A stretch of 32,282 bases of DNA from G020348385 sp964410125. GTDB taxonomy: Bacteria; Acidobacteriota; Aminicenantia; Aminicenantales; Aminicenantaceae. The stretch covers positions 1 to 32,282 of the forward strand of contig CAYPGQ010000046.1 of the NCBI GenBank assembly GCA_964410125.1. The letters are read 5' to 3'. How positions within the stretch are numbered: position 1 is the stretch's first letter; the number at the start of each line of letters is the position of its first letter. Positions 7,139 to 15,672 of this stretch are shown piece by piece. The notes under the pieces are model-generated. The model was not told the DNA's origin, made no database searches, and was given only the letters and a program-made list of their open reading frames with translations. Made by a program: the position numbers and the translations under genes.

Positions 7139-8731
7139 ATGAAGGATTTTCCAACAAAATCTTCCAATCCGTGCAAGAGATGCCCGGGAGGTGTCACGCG
7201 CCGTCACTTCCTGAAGCAGTGCGGAAGCTGGGTAACAGCAGCGGGGACGGGTTTGGCCGTAGCCGGAACCTCATCGTTCACGGTGTGTTCGCAGGTAAAG
7301 GCCGAACCGGTTAAAGTGGGCCTTATCTCGGTGTGCGCTCCACCGGACTGGAATGTATGGCCCTATGTGAACTTTGATTACGAAACCCGCAAAGGCGAGA
7401 TCCGGCAGACGCTCTCTGACGCATGCCCGGATATTGAATTCGTTCCACTAACCGTCCTTGGGGAACCGGATGCCGAGATCCCGAAAGTCAAGAATTTGGC
7501 CGGTCAAGTGGATGGGCTCCTGGTCTTCCTGCTCTGCACGAACTGGGGACTCACTAATAGCCTGTTGCCCGCCATCGGGGAAATGGAAAGACCCGCCGTA
7601 TTCGTGGATGAACCTTATGCCGGATCTGGAGTTTTCCTGTGCCACGGTGCTAAAGCGATTCGTCAGGGAGCAAATGTGGTGATGCTTTCCACCTGCCGGT
7701 TCCAGGATGTGGTGGATGTGGTTCGATTATTCGGACTGCTGGCCAAGCCGAATGCCACCCGTGAGAGCTTCATGGCCCAGGCCGAACAGGTTCGGATAGC
7801 CAATTTTGCCCAGCCTGGTGATCTGAGCTGCCTGGACGATCCTGTCCGGCCGGTCAATATCGGGGAGGTTATCCGGCGTCTGGAGGAAACGAAGATCCTC
7901 CGTGTCATCAGTGAAAAGGGGGAACCTTATAAGGCATTGGGCACGACGGTGGAACCGGTATCCTTCGACGAGATCAATGCAGCATACAAAAAAGTCGACC
8001 TCGAGGAGGCGGGAAAATGGGCAGACCGATGGATCCGGGAAGCCCAAGAAGTGGTGGAACCCACGCCGGAGGATATCCGGGATTCGGCGGCTATTTACCT
8101 GGCCATGAAAGACCTGATGGCCGCACGGGATGCCCAGGCGATCACGATGGACTGTCTGGGCGGTTTCTACAGCGGCAAACTTCCGGGCTATCCCTGTTTA
8201 GGTTACAGGCAGATGAATGATGACGGCCAGACATCGGGCACTTGCGAGGCCCAGATTCCCGACATACTGGCCATGCTGATCTGCCGCTATATGTTCGACA
8301 GGGCCAGCTTCGCTTCCGATCCTGTGCTGGATACATCCACCAACCAGATCATCTATGCCCACTGCGTGGCCCCGACGAAAATGCTCGGCCCGGACGGGCC
8401 CGCCAATCCCTTCATCATCCGGTCCCATGCCGAGGACGGCAAGGGTGCTGCCGTCCAATCCCTTCTTCCCTTGGGATACATGACCACGTCTTTCCGGATG
8501 GATGGAAATTTCAAGGCGATGGCCATCCATCGAGCGAAAGCCGTGGGCAACGTGGACGAACCCAAAGCCTGCCGAACAAAGCTGGCCGCCGAGGTCAAAG
8601 GAGATATCGGCCGTCTTTTCTACGAATGGGACCGATTCTCCTGGCACCGTCTCACGGTTTATGGCGATGTGCAGGAATCCATCGAAGAGCTGACCAAGGC
8701 TCTCAATATAGAGGTGGTCCGGGAAGCGTAA
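7139..8731 (+). CDS. Tat-exported L-fucose/L-arabinose isomerase-fold protein
   Basis: This 530-aa protein starts at ATG 7139 with AGGAGG at 7129-7134. The N terminus carries a twin-arginine motif TRRHFLK (20-26) and a hydrophobic segment to about residue 50, so Tat export is predicted. The mature part matches the FucI/AraA isomerase fold: an N-terminal Rossmann-like region (about 57-200) and a C-terminal part with candidate metal ligands D338 (TMDCLGG), E370 (TCEAQI), H408 (IYAHCVAP) and H503 (SWHRLTVYGD), comparable to the Glu-Asp-His Mn site of fucose isomerase. Classical members are cytoplasmic ketol isomerases; an exported version with an intact metal site is unusual, and its substrate is unknown. 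The gene looks more GC-rich than the following Tricorn gene. Confidence 0.8.
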   Translation: MKDFPTKSSNPCKRCPGGVTRRHFLKQCGSWVTAAGTGLAVAGTSSFTVCSQVKAEPVKVGLISVCAPPDWNVWPYVNFDYETRKGEIRQTLSDACPDIEFVPLTVLGEPDAEIPKVKNLAGQVDGLLVFLLCTNWGLTNSLLPAIGEMERPAVFVDEPYAGSGVFLCHGAKAIRQGANVVMLSTCRFQDVVDVVRLFGLLAKPNATRESFMAQAEQVRIANFAQPGDLSCLDDPVRPVNIGEVIRRLEETKILRVISEKGEPYKALGTTVEPVSFDEINAAYKKVDLEEAGKWADRWIREAQEVVEPTPEDIRDSAAIYLAMKDLMAARDAQAITMDCLGGFYSGKLPGYPCLGYRQMNDDGQTSGTCEAQIPDILAMLICRYMFDRASFASDPVLDTSTNQIIYAHCVAPTKMLGPDGPANPFIIRSHAEDGKGAAVQSLLPLGYMTTSFRMDGNFKAMAIHRAKAVGNVDEPKACRTKLAAEVKGDIGRLFYEWDRFSWHRLTVYGDVQESIEELTKALNIEVVREA

Positions 8732-8933
8732 GTCTTCGACAGCGGCGAAATGTATGGAGATCCGGTTCCCTCCACTTGGCCGTTCCGGAAGATAGAATGG
8801 ATCGTTGGGCGGACTGGTACAAGACACAATCGAGGCTGGATTAAGCGCTCCTTTTTTAGATAGAATCCACCCTCGAATCAGCAAAAAACGAACAGTGGAT
8901 CTAGCCCGGTTTGAGTTTAAGCCTCGCTAATTT

Positions 8934-11900
8934 CTATTTTTTATACTTATACTGTCCCTCATTAATCATCCGTCTAACTTCGTCAATGGCCGCATTTAGT
9001 TCACGGTCATATCCATTTAAATTATCTTTAGGTGTATTTTCAGCATATACGTCCGGAGGTACACCAAAATTCTCAAGATTGATGCCATAATTATATGGCT
9101 TAGTTGGATCGTATGTAATTGCTAACCAACTTGGTGTCCGTATTCTGCCTCCGTTTAATAATCCATAACCGCCGGTCCATATAACACCACCGCCGGTGGG
9201 AGTGCCTACAATTCGTCCCAGACCGAGCACACGAAATCCTGCTGGAGTCATTTCTGCATCAGAAAATGAGCGTTGGTTGATTAACATCACTTTTGGCCCG
9301 GCAATAGCCTGTTTGTGTCTTCGGCCCCAGGTTTTATGGCCACGACGATTATCGGTAACATAAGCATATGGTTTACGCTCAATAATATCCAGAAGAGGTT
9401 CATCGATATTACCACCGCCATTGTAACGGATATCAATAATGATTCCGTCTTTGTTCCATAATTGACTCACTTCGTTTTCAAAACGCTTTAATGAAGATCT
9501 ATTCATAGAGCGAATATGGACATAAGCAATCTTCCCATCTGTTTCCTTTTCCACATATTCTCGGCATCTGGTAACAAACTCTTCATATTGGATATTGCGT
9601 AATGATGTAACCGTCTCAATCCGGATTTCATGCGTATTATTGTTTTTATCGGGTGAAGATGAAACCTTAACAGATACAAAATCATTAATTGCTTCATTTA
9701 GTATCTTCCAATAATTATCGCCAGCCTTAATAGATTTGCCATCGATTGCATGGATATAGTCACCAACTTTAAAATCTAGCCATTCTTTGTCCGCCGGGCC
9801 ATCACGATATATGTGGATCACCTTATAGCTTCCTCTGTCTTGTTCCATTTCAAATCCAAGATATCGCGTACTATAAGTTGTAACTCCGGTTCTGCCTCTT
9901 GGTCCGCTAACTCCAGTATGAGATGCATTTAATTCCCCAATCATTTCATTGGTTAGGTCAATTAAATCTTGATCTTCGCCTACATATTTAAGATAAGGTT
10001 TGTACAGTTCTTTATGTGCATCCCAATCGGTTCCGTGCATTTTTGCATCGTAAAAACGGTATTTCATAACTCGCCAGGCCTCTTCAAAAACCTGTTCCCA
10101 CTCTGCACGTTTATCCACTTTAACGGTAAAACTAAATTTCACCTGTTCTTTTTTCTTATTCGATAGCGCCATTTTATAAATGCCATCCTTCTCGCGATAA
10201 AAGATCATCTTTTTATTTGCTGTTGGAGTAATTCCAGAAAAATCGCCATCGGTAATTTTCTTTTGATCTGATCCGTCAATATTTATTGAAAACAAACCGC
10301 TGCCTTTTTGATCGCTGCTGGTATAATAGATAGTTTTACCGTCGGTGGAAAGGAAATAACTGCCAACAGCATTAGCACCACTGGTTAATTGAATTGCACG
10401 CTTATCAATACCATTTAAATTAACTTTAATTTCAAAAGCGGCTTCATTTTTTTCCTCTGATTTGTTTTTTATTCGTGCTTTTACTTTTGGATCGGTGGGA
10501 TTTTCTTTCATTTTTTCTATCGCAACAATAAATAAATGATAAACACCGTCATCACGATTTGATCTGAAAATCACTTTCTTTCCATCCGGTGATAATTGCC
10601 CTCCATTATCACGAAATGGATTATCAGTAATATTGTATTTGTTTTTATCATTTGTATTTACCAAATAAACATCATAATTCTCATCACTGTCTCTAAAATC
10701 GATGACGAGCCAATTACCATCTTTAGAAAATTCGGACACATTGTACCCACCATTTGCGTTATAGGCCAAATTTATGTTTTTATTTGAGGCTACATCGTAC
10801 AGAAACAATGTGTTTTCTGCAACATAGGCAATTTTTTTACCGTCTGGCGACCACACAAATGATCGTTTAGTTGATTCATGAGTTGTTATTTTTTTCCGTT
10901 TTCCGGATGCAATTTCATACAGCCATATTTCTTCTTCCAATGATTCATCGGAAACATGACCAATATATTTTCCGTCAGGAGACCAATTTTGATAACGATC
11001 CCTCCAGGGTGATGAGGTTACCTGCTTCTTTTCACCGATGCCCTCTTCCGTGGGAATAATAAAAATTTCACCATGATAATCCACCGCTAAATAAGCTCCT
11101 TTGGGACAGGGGGCAAAACCATCAGCGGTATTATCTGCAGTAAGATATTCTACCGAGTTTTTTTTCACATCAAAGTCTAAGCTAATCGTGATCCTTTCTG
11201 GCGTGCCATTCGGAACTTTTAGTTTCCATAAGTCGAATTCGTTTTCGTAGGTAATTATTTTGCCATCCTGACTAATTGAAGGATATTGAACGCCATCTTT
11301 TCTATGAGATGTCACCTGTATGGGATTTCCACCTTGTGGTGAGATTTTCCATATATTAAAAATTCCACTTCGTTCGGAGAGAAAATAAATCATTCCGTCA
11401 GAACCCCACATGGGATAAGCATCTTGAACATGATTACGAAATTCTTCGGTGTTTATATCTGTTAGTTGAGTTATTTTTTTGGTTTTGAGGTCTTGTACCC
11501 AGATATCCGTCTGGTTATTGCCTTTGTATTGTTTTCGCCAATATCGAATGCTGTTTCTGTTAAAAGCAATTTTTGAACCATCCTGGGAGATCATTCCTGC
11601 ACGTCCCATATCCATATCCATTGGATATGGAATTTTTCCATCCAATGGAACAATGTGAAGCGGACTTCCCCAACCACTAACTGCACGAGATGTCGAAATA
11701 ATAATGCCTTTGCCATCTGGCGTCCAATATTGAATATTATCACCGGTTGTGTGAAATGTTAGTTGTTTTGCTTCTCCACCAGTAATGGGAATCAGCCACA
11801 CATCATCGTTGCCCATTCGGTTGCTGTTGAATGCAATCCATTTTCCATCCGGAGAAAAACGAGGGTTCACGTCTAAGGCGCTATGGTCTGTAAGTCGTTT

Positions 11901-12074
11901 TGGGTTTGTCCCATCAAGATTTGCAATCCAAATATCACCATGATATGTAAATGCTAATTTGTTATGGCCGCTATTTGGATACCGAGCAAACTTAATTATG
12001 CCGGCATTTGCAGTGGTCAATAACGCCGAAAGTAAGATTACCGTCAAGATACTCATTAAGCCTTTTTTTCTCAT
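8934..12074 (-). CDS. Secreted Tricorn-type protease homologue (beta-propellers, PDZ, S41 core)
   Basis: The ATG at 12074 (1046 aa) is preferred over the ATG at 12080 because AGGAGG (12087-12082) lies 7 bases before the former and only one before the latter. Residue numbers below count from 12080. A Sec signal peptide (to about 26, TANA) precedes WD40-like/TolB-like propeller blades with repeated SPDGK motifs (about 30-640), a C1 helical domain, a PDZ domain (about 740-820) and the S41 core. Catalytic positions match archaeal Tricorn: H721 (NASHTGV), S940-D941 (RSFSDAE) and E1003 (NLENFGVPPD). Tricorn degrades oligopeptides; this exported form should act in the periplasm or outside. Base composition is distinctly AT-rich compared with the upstream neighbour. 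It is divergent from the M14 gene. Confidence 0.95.
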   Translation of the reverse strand: MRKKGLMSILTVILLSALLTTANAGIIKFARYPNSGHNKLAFTYHGDIWIANLDGTNPKRLTDHSALDVNPRFSPDGKWIAFNSNRMGNDDVWLIPITGGEAKQLTFHTTGDNIQYWTPDGKGIIISTSRAVSGWGSPLHIVPLDGKIPYPMDMDMGRAGMISQDGSKIAFNRNSIRYWRKQYKGNNQTDIWVQDLKTKKITQLTDINTEEFRNHVQDAYPMWGSDGMIYFLSERSGIFNIWKISPQGGNPIQVTSHRKDGVQYPSISQDGKIITYENEFDLWKLKVPNGTPERITISLDFDVKKNSVEYLTADNTADGFAPCPKGAYLAVDYHGEIFIIPTEEGIGEKKQVTSSPWRDRYQNWSPDGKYIGHVSDESLEEEIWLYEIASGKRKKITTHESTKRSFVWSPDGKKIAYVAENTLFLYDVASNKNINLAYNANGGYNVSEFSKDGNWLVIDFRDSDENYDVYLVNTNDKNKYNITDNPFRDNGGQLSPDGKKVIFRSNRDDGVYHLFIVAIEKMKENPTDPKVKARIKNKSEEKNEAAFEIKVNLNGIDKRAIQLTSGANAVGSYFLSTDGKTIYYTSSDQKGSGLFSINIDGSDQKKITDGDFSGITPTANKKMIFYREKDGIYKMALSNKKKEQVKFSFTVKVDKRAEWEQVFEEAWRVMKYRFYDAKMHGTDWDAHKELYKPYLKYVGEDQDLIDLTNEMIGELNASHTGVSGPRGRTGVTTYSTRYLGFEMEQDRGSYKVIHIYRDGPADKEWLDFKVGDYIHAIDGKSIKAGDNYWKILNEAINDFVSVKVSSSPDKNNNTHEIRIETVTSLRNIQYEEFVTRCREYVEKETDGKIAYVHIRSMNRSSLKRFENEVSQLWNKDGIIIDIRYNGGGNIDEPLLDIIERKPYAYVTDNRRGHKTWGRRHKQAIAGPKVMLINQRSFSDAEMTPAGFRVLGLGRIVGTPTGGGVIWTGGYGLLNGGRIRTPSWLAITYDPTKPYNYGINLENFGVPPDVYAENTPKDNLNGYDRELNAAIDEVRRMINEGQYKYKK

Positions 12075-12121
12075 GCTCATTCCTCCTTTTGATTATGTTT
12101 TTTCTACTGAAAATTAGCCCT

Positions 12122-12149
12122 ATTATAGATTAAATAATAATGGAACTAA
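12122..12149 (-). promoter_or_regulatory. Predicted promoter of the Tricorn gene
   Basis: On the minus strand a perfect -10 TATAAT (12127-12122) is preceded, with a 16-bp spacer, by TTAGTT (12149-12144) as a weak -35. The predicted transcript would start near 12115, leaving a leader of about 40 bases with a strong Shine-Dalgarno. Confidence 0.5.
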
Positions 12150-12567
12150 ATCAGATTATTTTAAGACCTGGTTTTCTAGGTAACATTTGATGGCAAATAT
12201 CCTATATCATAGAGAAACTTATTGATCAAACACAAAAAAATCAGCGTAAGCATCTCTATTTCCATGATACCAAAAGGCTTTATATCAGCTGGTTCTCTTC
12301 CATTTTGTGTGGGCTCGTTCTGTTGGAAATAGACATCAGGTATGTGCGCAGCGCCATTGAGGTCTAGCCTTCCCGACTCTGTCTGCTTCTCTTTTTGTTG
12401 TGACTCTTGCTTTGGTGCGTACATTGGATCCTGTGTGGTGCCAGTTCAGGATCTTTTGTAGGAGTTCAAAAGATTGATTTTGCTGTTTTGGGTGTGATAT
12501 GTTTCTTTCACGATATCAGTGGATTTTTTCCATATGCAGGAAAGCACAAATCAAAATGGAGGACAAA
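12150..12567. other. Divergent spacer between Tricorn and M14 genes without a recognised gene
   Basis: About 420 bases between the Tricorn promoter and the M14 start. A minus-strand open frame (12176-12424) and an in-frame extension of the M14 gene from 12499 exist, but neither has a good ribosome binding site or a recognisable sequence. I see no RNA gene, repeat or convincing plus-strand promoter; TTGATT at 12474 with TGATAT at 12495 is only a weak candidate. Confidence 0.5.
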
Positions 12568-15183
12568 ATGAAACGTCAAGCTAATAGTTGCACCCTGTTG
12601 TTTGCAATTTTGCTTCTATGCTATGTTCCCAGTCTTGAAGCGCAAAAAATTCCTACCCCAGAACAATTTTTCGGATTTCAAATGGGGGCGGATGGGGAAT
12701 TGGCGCACTGGAACAAAATTGTTGAGTATTTTAATCTTCTTTCCGACCGATCTGATCGCGTCATTGTTCAAAATCTAGGGGAGAGCACTTTGGGCAATCC
12801 ATTTCTTTTGGCCATTTTTTCCTCGCCTGATAATCTAAAGAATCTTGAAAAATATCGTCAGATCAATAAAAAGATTGCAGATCCGAGAGGATTATCCGAA
12901 CAAGAGATTGAAGATTTAATAAAAAATGGGAAGTATGTGTGCGCTATTTCGCATGCGCTGCATGCTACCGAAGTGGGCGCCACACAGGGGGTATCGGAAT
13001 TGGCACATGAATTGGTGACCAGTAACGATCCAACCATCAGAATGATACTTGAGAATACTATTTTTCTCATGATTCCGTGCTTCAATCCTGACGGCCAGAT
13101 AATGGTGACCGAGTGGTTCTATAACTATAAAAACACTGAGTATAGCAATACTCGTCTTCCTTACCTTTACCATTTTTACACCGGTCATGATAACAACAGA
13201 GACGGGTTTCAGTTGACGCAAAAAGAGACACAGCTTTTTGCGAAGGTGATCTATCGTGACTGGGTTCCACAGGCATATGTCGACCACCATCAGATGGGCG
13301 GTTCCGGCGCGCGATTCTACATTCCGCCCTACGTCGATCCTATTCATCCCAATGTCGATCCGCTTATTTGGCGCGAACATCAGCTTTATGGGGCGCACAT
13401 GGCAGTGGCCTTGGACCGGGCAGGATTAAGCGGTATTGAGTCGGGTTCCAATTATGCAGGGTGGGTGCAATCATTGTTCAACAACACGACGAATTATCAT
13501 AATATCGCGGGAATGCTTACTGAATCGGCATCCGCGGACTGGGCAAATCCAGTGTACATCATGCCGGATCAGCTTGGCGGTTCACGTGGACGACCCGGAT
13601 ATTTCCCACAAAATAGTATGCCTCGTCTGTGGCCGGGCGGGTGGTGGCATTTGCGTGATATTGTCGAGCAGCAGCTCATCGTTTCTAAATCTGTTCTGGA
13701 ACTTGGTGCACGCTATCGAGAAGCCATGCTCAGGAATATGATCGTTAAAGCGCAAGGCAATATTGAACGCGGCAAAACCGGGCCTCCCTATGCGTACATC
13801 ATTCCCAAGGACCAACACGATTTCCCGACAGCTTTTCGCCTCGTGAAAATATTTCAAGAAAACGGTGTTGAGGTGAGTATTCTGAATAAACCATACCAGG
13901 TTGGTTCGCGCGTATTTGCAAAAGGAAGTTACGTATTTTCCTGCGCCCAACCGATGCGGGTTTTTATCAAGTCGTTTTTGGAAAAGGTTAACTATCCTGA
14001 TAATCAATGGACCAGAAGTCACGGCGATCAGGCACCGATGCGGCCGTACGATCTTGCTGAATTTTCCATGAGCGAACAAATGGGTGTCGATGCCATTCCA
14101 ATTCTGGAACCACCGAGGGATATAGAGATAACCGCGGTGAAAGATGAATTGACTATAAATAAAGGTTCCGTTGTCGGAAACGGCAACGCATATATTTTCG
14201 GACACAACTCGACGGAATCATTCAGGGCTGTGAATAAATGTTTGGCAAACGGCTACGAGGTGATGTGGGCTAAGGAAGGCTTTACACATGATAAAAACTA
14301 TTATCCTCCTGGCGATATAATTGTAAAAGGAGGCTCAAATCTTACAACGTTTGTACGATCTCTGGCTGATGAGCTGGGATTAGATTTCATAAGTGCTTCA
14401 AACCGATTACCAAATGGAATGTATAAACTCAAACCTGTGCGTTTAGGAATGTACAAACGTTTTGCAGGTGGAAACATGGACGAAGGCTGGACAAACTGGT
14501 TGCTGCACAATTTTGAATTTCCTTTTAAGTCGTTGTTTAATAAAGATGTCAAAAATGCCAAGCTTGCCGACAACTATGACGTCATCATCATTCCCTCTGA
14601 TAGCACAAGCCGGATCGTTGACGGTCAAGGTGGAGAGAGCTTGCCGCCGGAATTCCGAGGGGGAATTGGACAGGAAGGGGTGAACAACATCAGAGAGTTT
14701 GTGCGAAAGGGTGGCACGCTCATAACCCTTAATGGCGCCTGGGATTTCGCACAGACTACGTTTAATCTTCCTATTCGAAATACAATAGCAGAGGTGCCGA
14801 GGAATGAGTTTTACTGTCCCGGTTCAACGTTGAATATTTCAGTCGATACGGCTCACCCTCTTGGCTATGGCATGCCGTTGAATGCATACGCGGTTTTCCG
14901 CAGTAGTCCCTCGTTGCGCGTATCTGCAGGTTCATTACAGGATAAAATCACTGTGGCAGCCAGATACCACAAGGAAAATTTATTGCAGAGCGGGTGGCTG
15001 TTGGGTGAGCAGTACCTGTCAAATAAGCCGGCAGTGCTTGAGTTTGAAATTGAGAAAGGAAAAGTTATCGTACTGGCCTTTCCAGCGCAACACCGCGCCC
15101 AGACACATGGTACGTTCAAATTTCTATTCAATGCAATTTATTATGGGCCTGCTGTTGATGAGACAATCGGAAGAGATCATTAA
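12568..15183 (+). CDS. Secreted M14 zinc carboxypeptidase-family protein with C-terminal GATase-like domain
   Basis: The start ATG at 12568 follows GGAGGA (12558-12563) with 4-base spacing and gives an 871-aa protein with a Sec signal peptide ending near LEAQ (about 26). The M14 domain (about 30-400) shows the zinc motif HATE (H132, E135), a downstream His in VDHHQMG (H240/H241), the substrate-binding NNRD (209-212) and the catalytic Glu in MLTES (E319). The C-terminal third (about 670-790) has a segment DNYDVIIIPSD...REFVRKGGTLITL that resembles the class I glutamine amidotransferase fold often attached to these large bacterial M14 proteins. It probably trims peptides outside the cytoplasm, complementing the divergent Tricorn homologue. 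Confidence 0.92.
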   Translation: MKRQANSCTLLFAILLLCYVPSLEAQKIPTPEQFFGFQMGADGELAHWNKIVEYFNLLSDRSDRVIVQNLGESTLGNPFLLAIFSSPDNLKNLEKYRQINKKIADPRGLSEQEIEDLIKNGKYVCAISHALHATEVGATQGVSELAHELVTSNDPTIRMILENTIFLMIPCFNPDGQIMVTEWFYNYKNTEYSNTRLPYLYHFYTGHDNNRDGFQLTQKETQLFAKVIYRDWVPQAYVDHHQMGGSGARFYIPPYVDPIHPNVDPLIWREHQLYGAHMAVALDRAGLSGIESGSNYAGWVQSLFNNTTNYHNIAGMLTESASADWANPVYIMPDQLGGSRGRPGYFPQNSMPRLWPGGWWHLRDIVEQQLIVSKSVLELGARYREAMLRNMIVKAQGNIERGKTGPPYAYIIPKDQHDFPTAFRLVKIFQENGVEVSILNKPYQVGSRVFAKGSYVFSCAQPMRVFIKSFLEKVNYPDNQWTRSHGDQAPMRPYDLAEFSMSEQMGVDAIPILEPPRDIEITAVKDELTINKGSVVGNGNAYIFGHNSTESFRAVNKCLANGYEVMWAKEGFTHDKNYYPPGDIIVKGGSNLTTFVRSLADELGLDFISASNRLPNGMYKLKPVRLGMYKRFAGGNMDEGWTNWLLHNFEFPFKSLFNKDVKNAKLADNYDVIIIPSDSTSRIVDGQGGESLPPEFRGGIGQEGVNNIREFVRKGGTLITLNGAWDFAQTTFNLPIRNTIAEVPRNEFYCPGSTLNISVDTAHPLGYGMPLNAYAVFRSSPSLRVSAGSLQDKITVAARYHKENLLQSGWLLGEQYLSNKPAVLEFEIEKGKVIVLAFPAQHRAQTHGTFKFLFNAIYYGPAVDETIGRDH

Positions 15184-15338
15184 TTGTGAGCATATCATAA
15201 CCCGGCTCTAATCTGTCACTGAACCTCTTCTTGCGTGATCCAAGCACTAATCCTTTTTTAAAAAAAATAGTTTAAATTGTAAAACATTTATGGATTTCAT
15301 ACGTATATAGTTATAGTTTAAGAATTAAAGGATTTCAC

Positions 15339-15662
15339 ATGAAGTTACTGACACGTCAAGAAGAATTGATTTTGCTGGCCGTGTTTCATCTGCGTGACAA
15401 CGCCTACTTGGTCACTGTGCGCCGGTTCCTGAAAGAACAGACCGGCAATCCTTGGTCGGTGGGCGCGGTGTATGTGCCGCTGGAACGGCTGCGTAAAAAG
15501 GGCTATCTCGAATCCTACATCGGCGGGTCCAATGCCCGGCGCGGCCGGAACGAGATCAAATACTACAAGCTATCCCGATCAGGACTCCAGGCACTGGCCG
15601 AAAGAAAACAGATCAACGATGTCATGTGGGCTCAGTTTTCCGAGGCAGATTATAAATTTTAA
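15339..15662 (+). CDS. PadR-family winged-helix transcriptional regulator 2
   Basis: This 107-aa protein is homologous to the PadR protein at 282-602. It shows the same N-terminal helix, recognition segment GAVYVPLERLRKKGYL (about 42-57), and wing NEIKYYKLSRSG (about 71-82). AAAGGA upstream serves as ribosome binding site. The stop codon lies 10 bases before the permease start at 15673, so the pair is an operon, as in module 1. It is likely an autorepressor and repressor of the permease. The upstream region (15300-15338) is AT-rich and contains TATAGTTATAG, sharing the AGTTAT core seen before PadR 1. Confidence 0.9.
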   Translation: MKLLTRQEELILLAVFHLRDNAYLVTVRRFLKEQTGNPWSVGAVYVPLERLRKKGYLESYIGGSNARRGRNEIKYYKLSRSGLQALAERKQINDVMWAQFSEADYKF

Positions 15663-15672
15663 AGACGAAATA

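Noticed and set aside
8198..8884. Long frames on both strands overlapping the fucose-isomerase-like gene
   Set aside because: They are shadow frames of a GC-rich coding region; the 7139-8731 frame has the strong Shine-Dalgarno, Tat signal and conserved motifs.
12176..12424. 82-residue minus-strand frame in the Tricorn/M14 spacer
   Set aside because: No ribosome site and no recognisable sequence; part looks like translated AT-rich spacer.
15472..15672. N-terminal extension of the permease 2 frame into the PadR gene
   Set aside because: It overlaps the PadR coding region in another frame; the ATG at 15673 gives the expected prefix-domain start.
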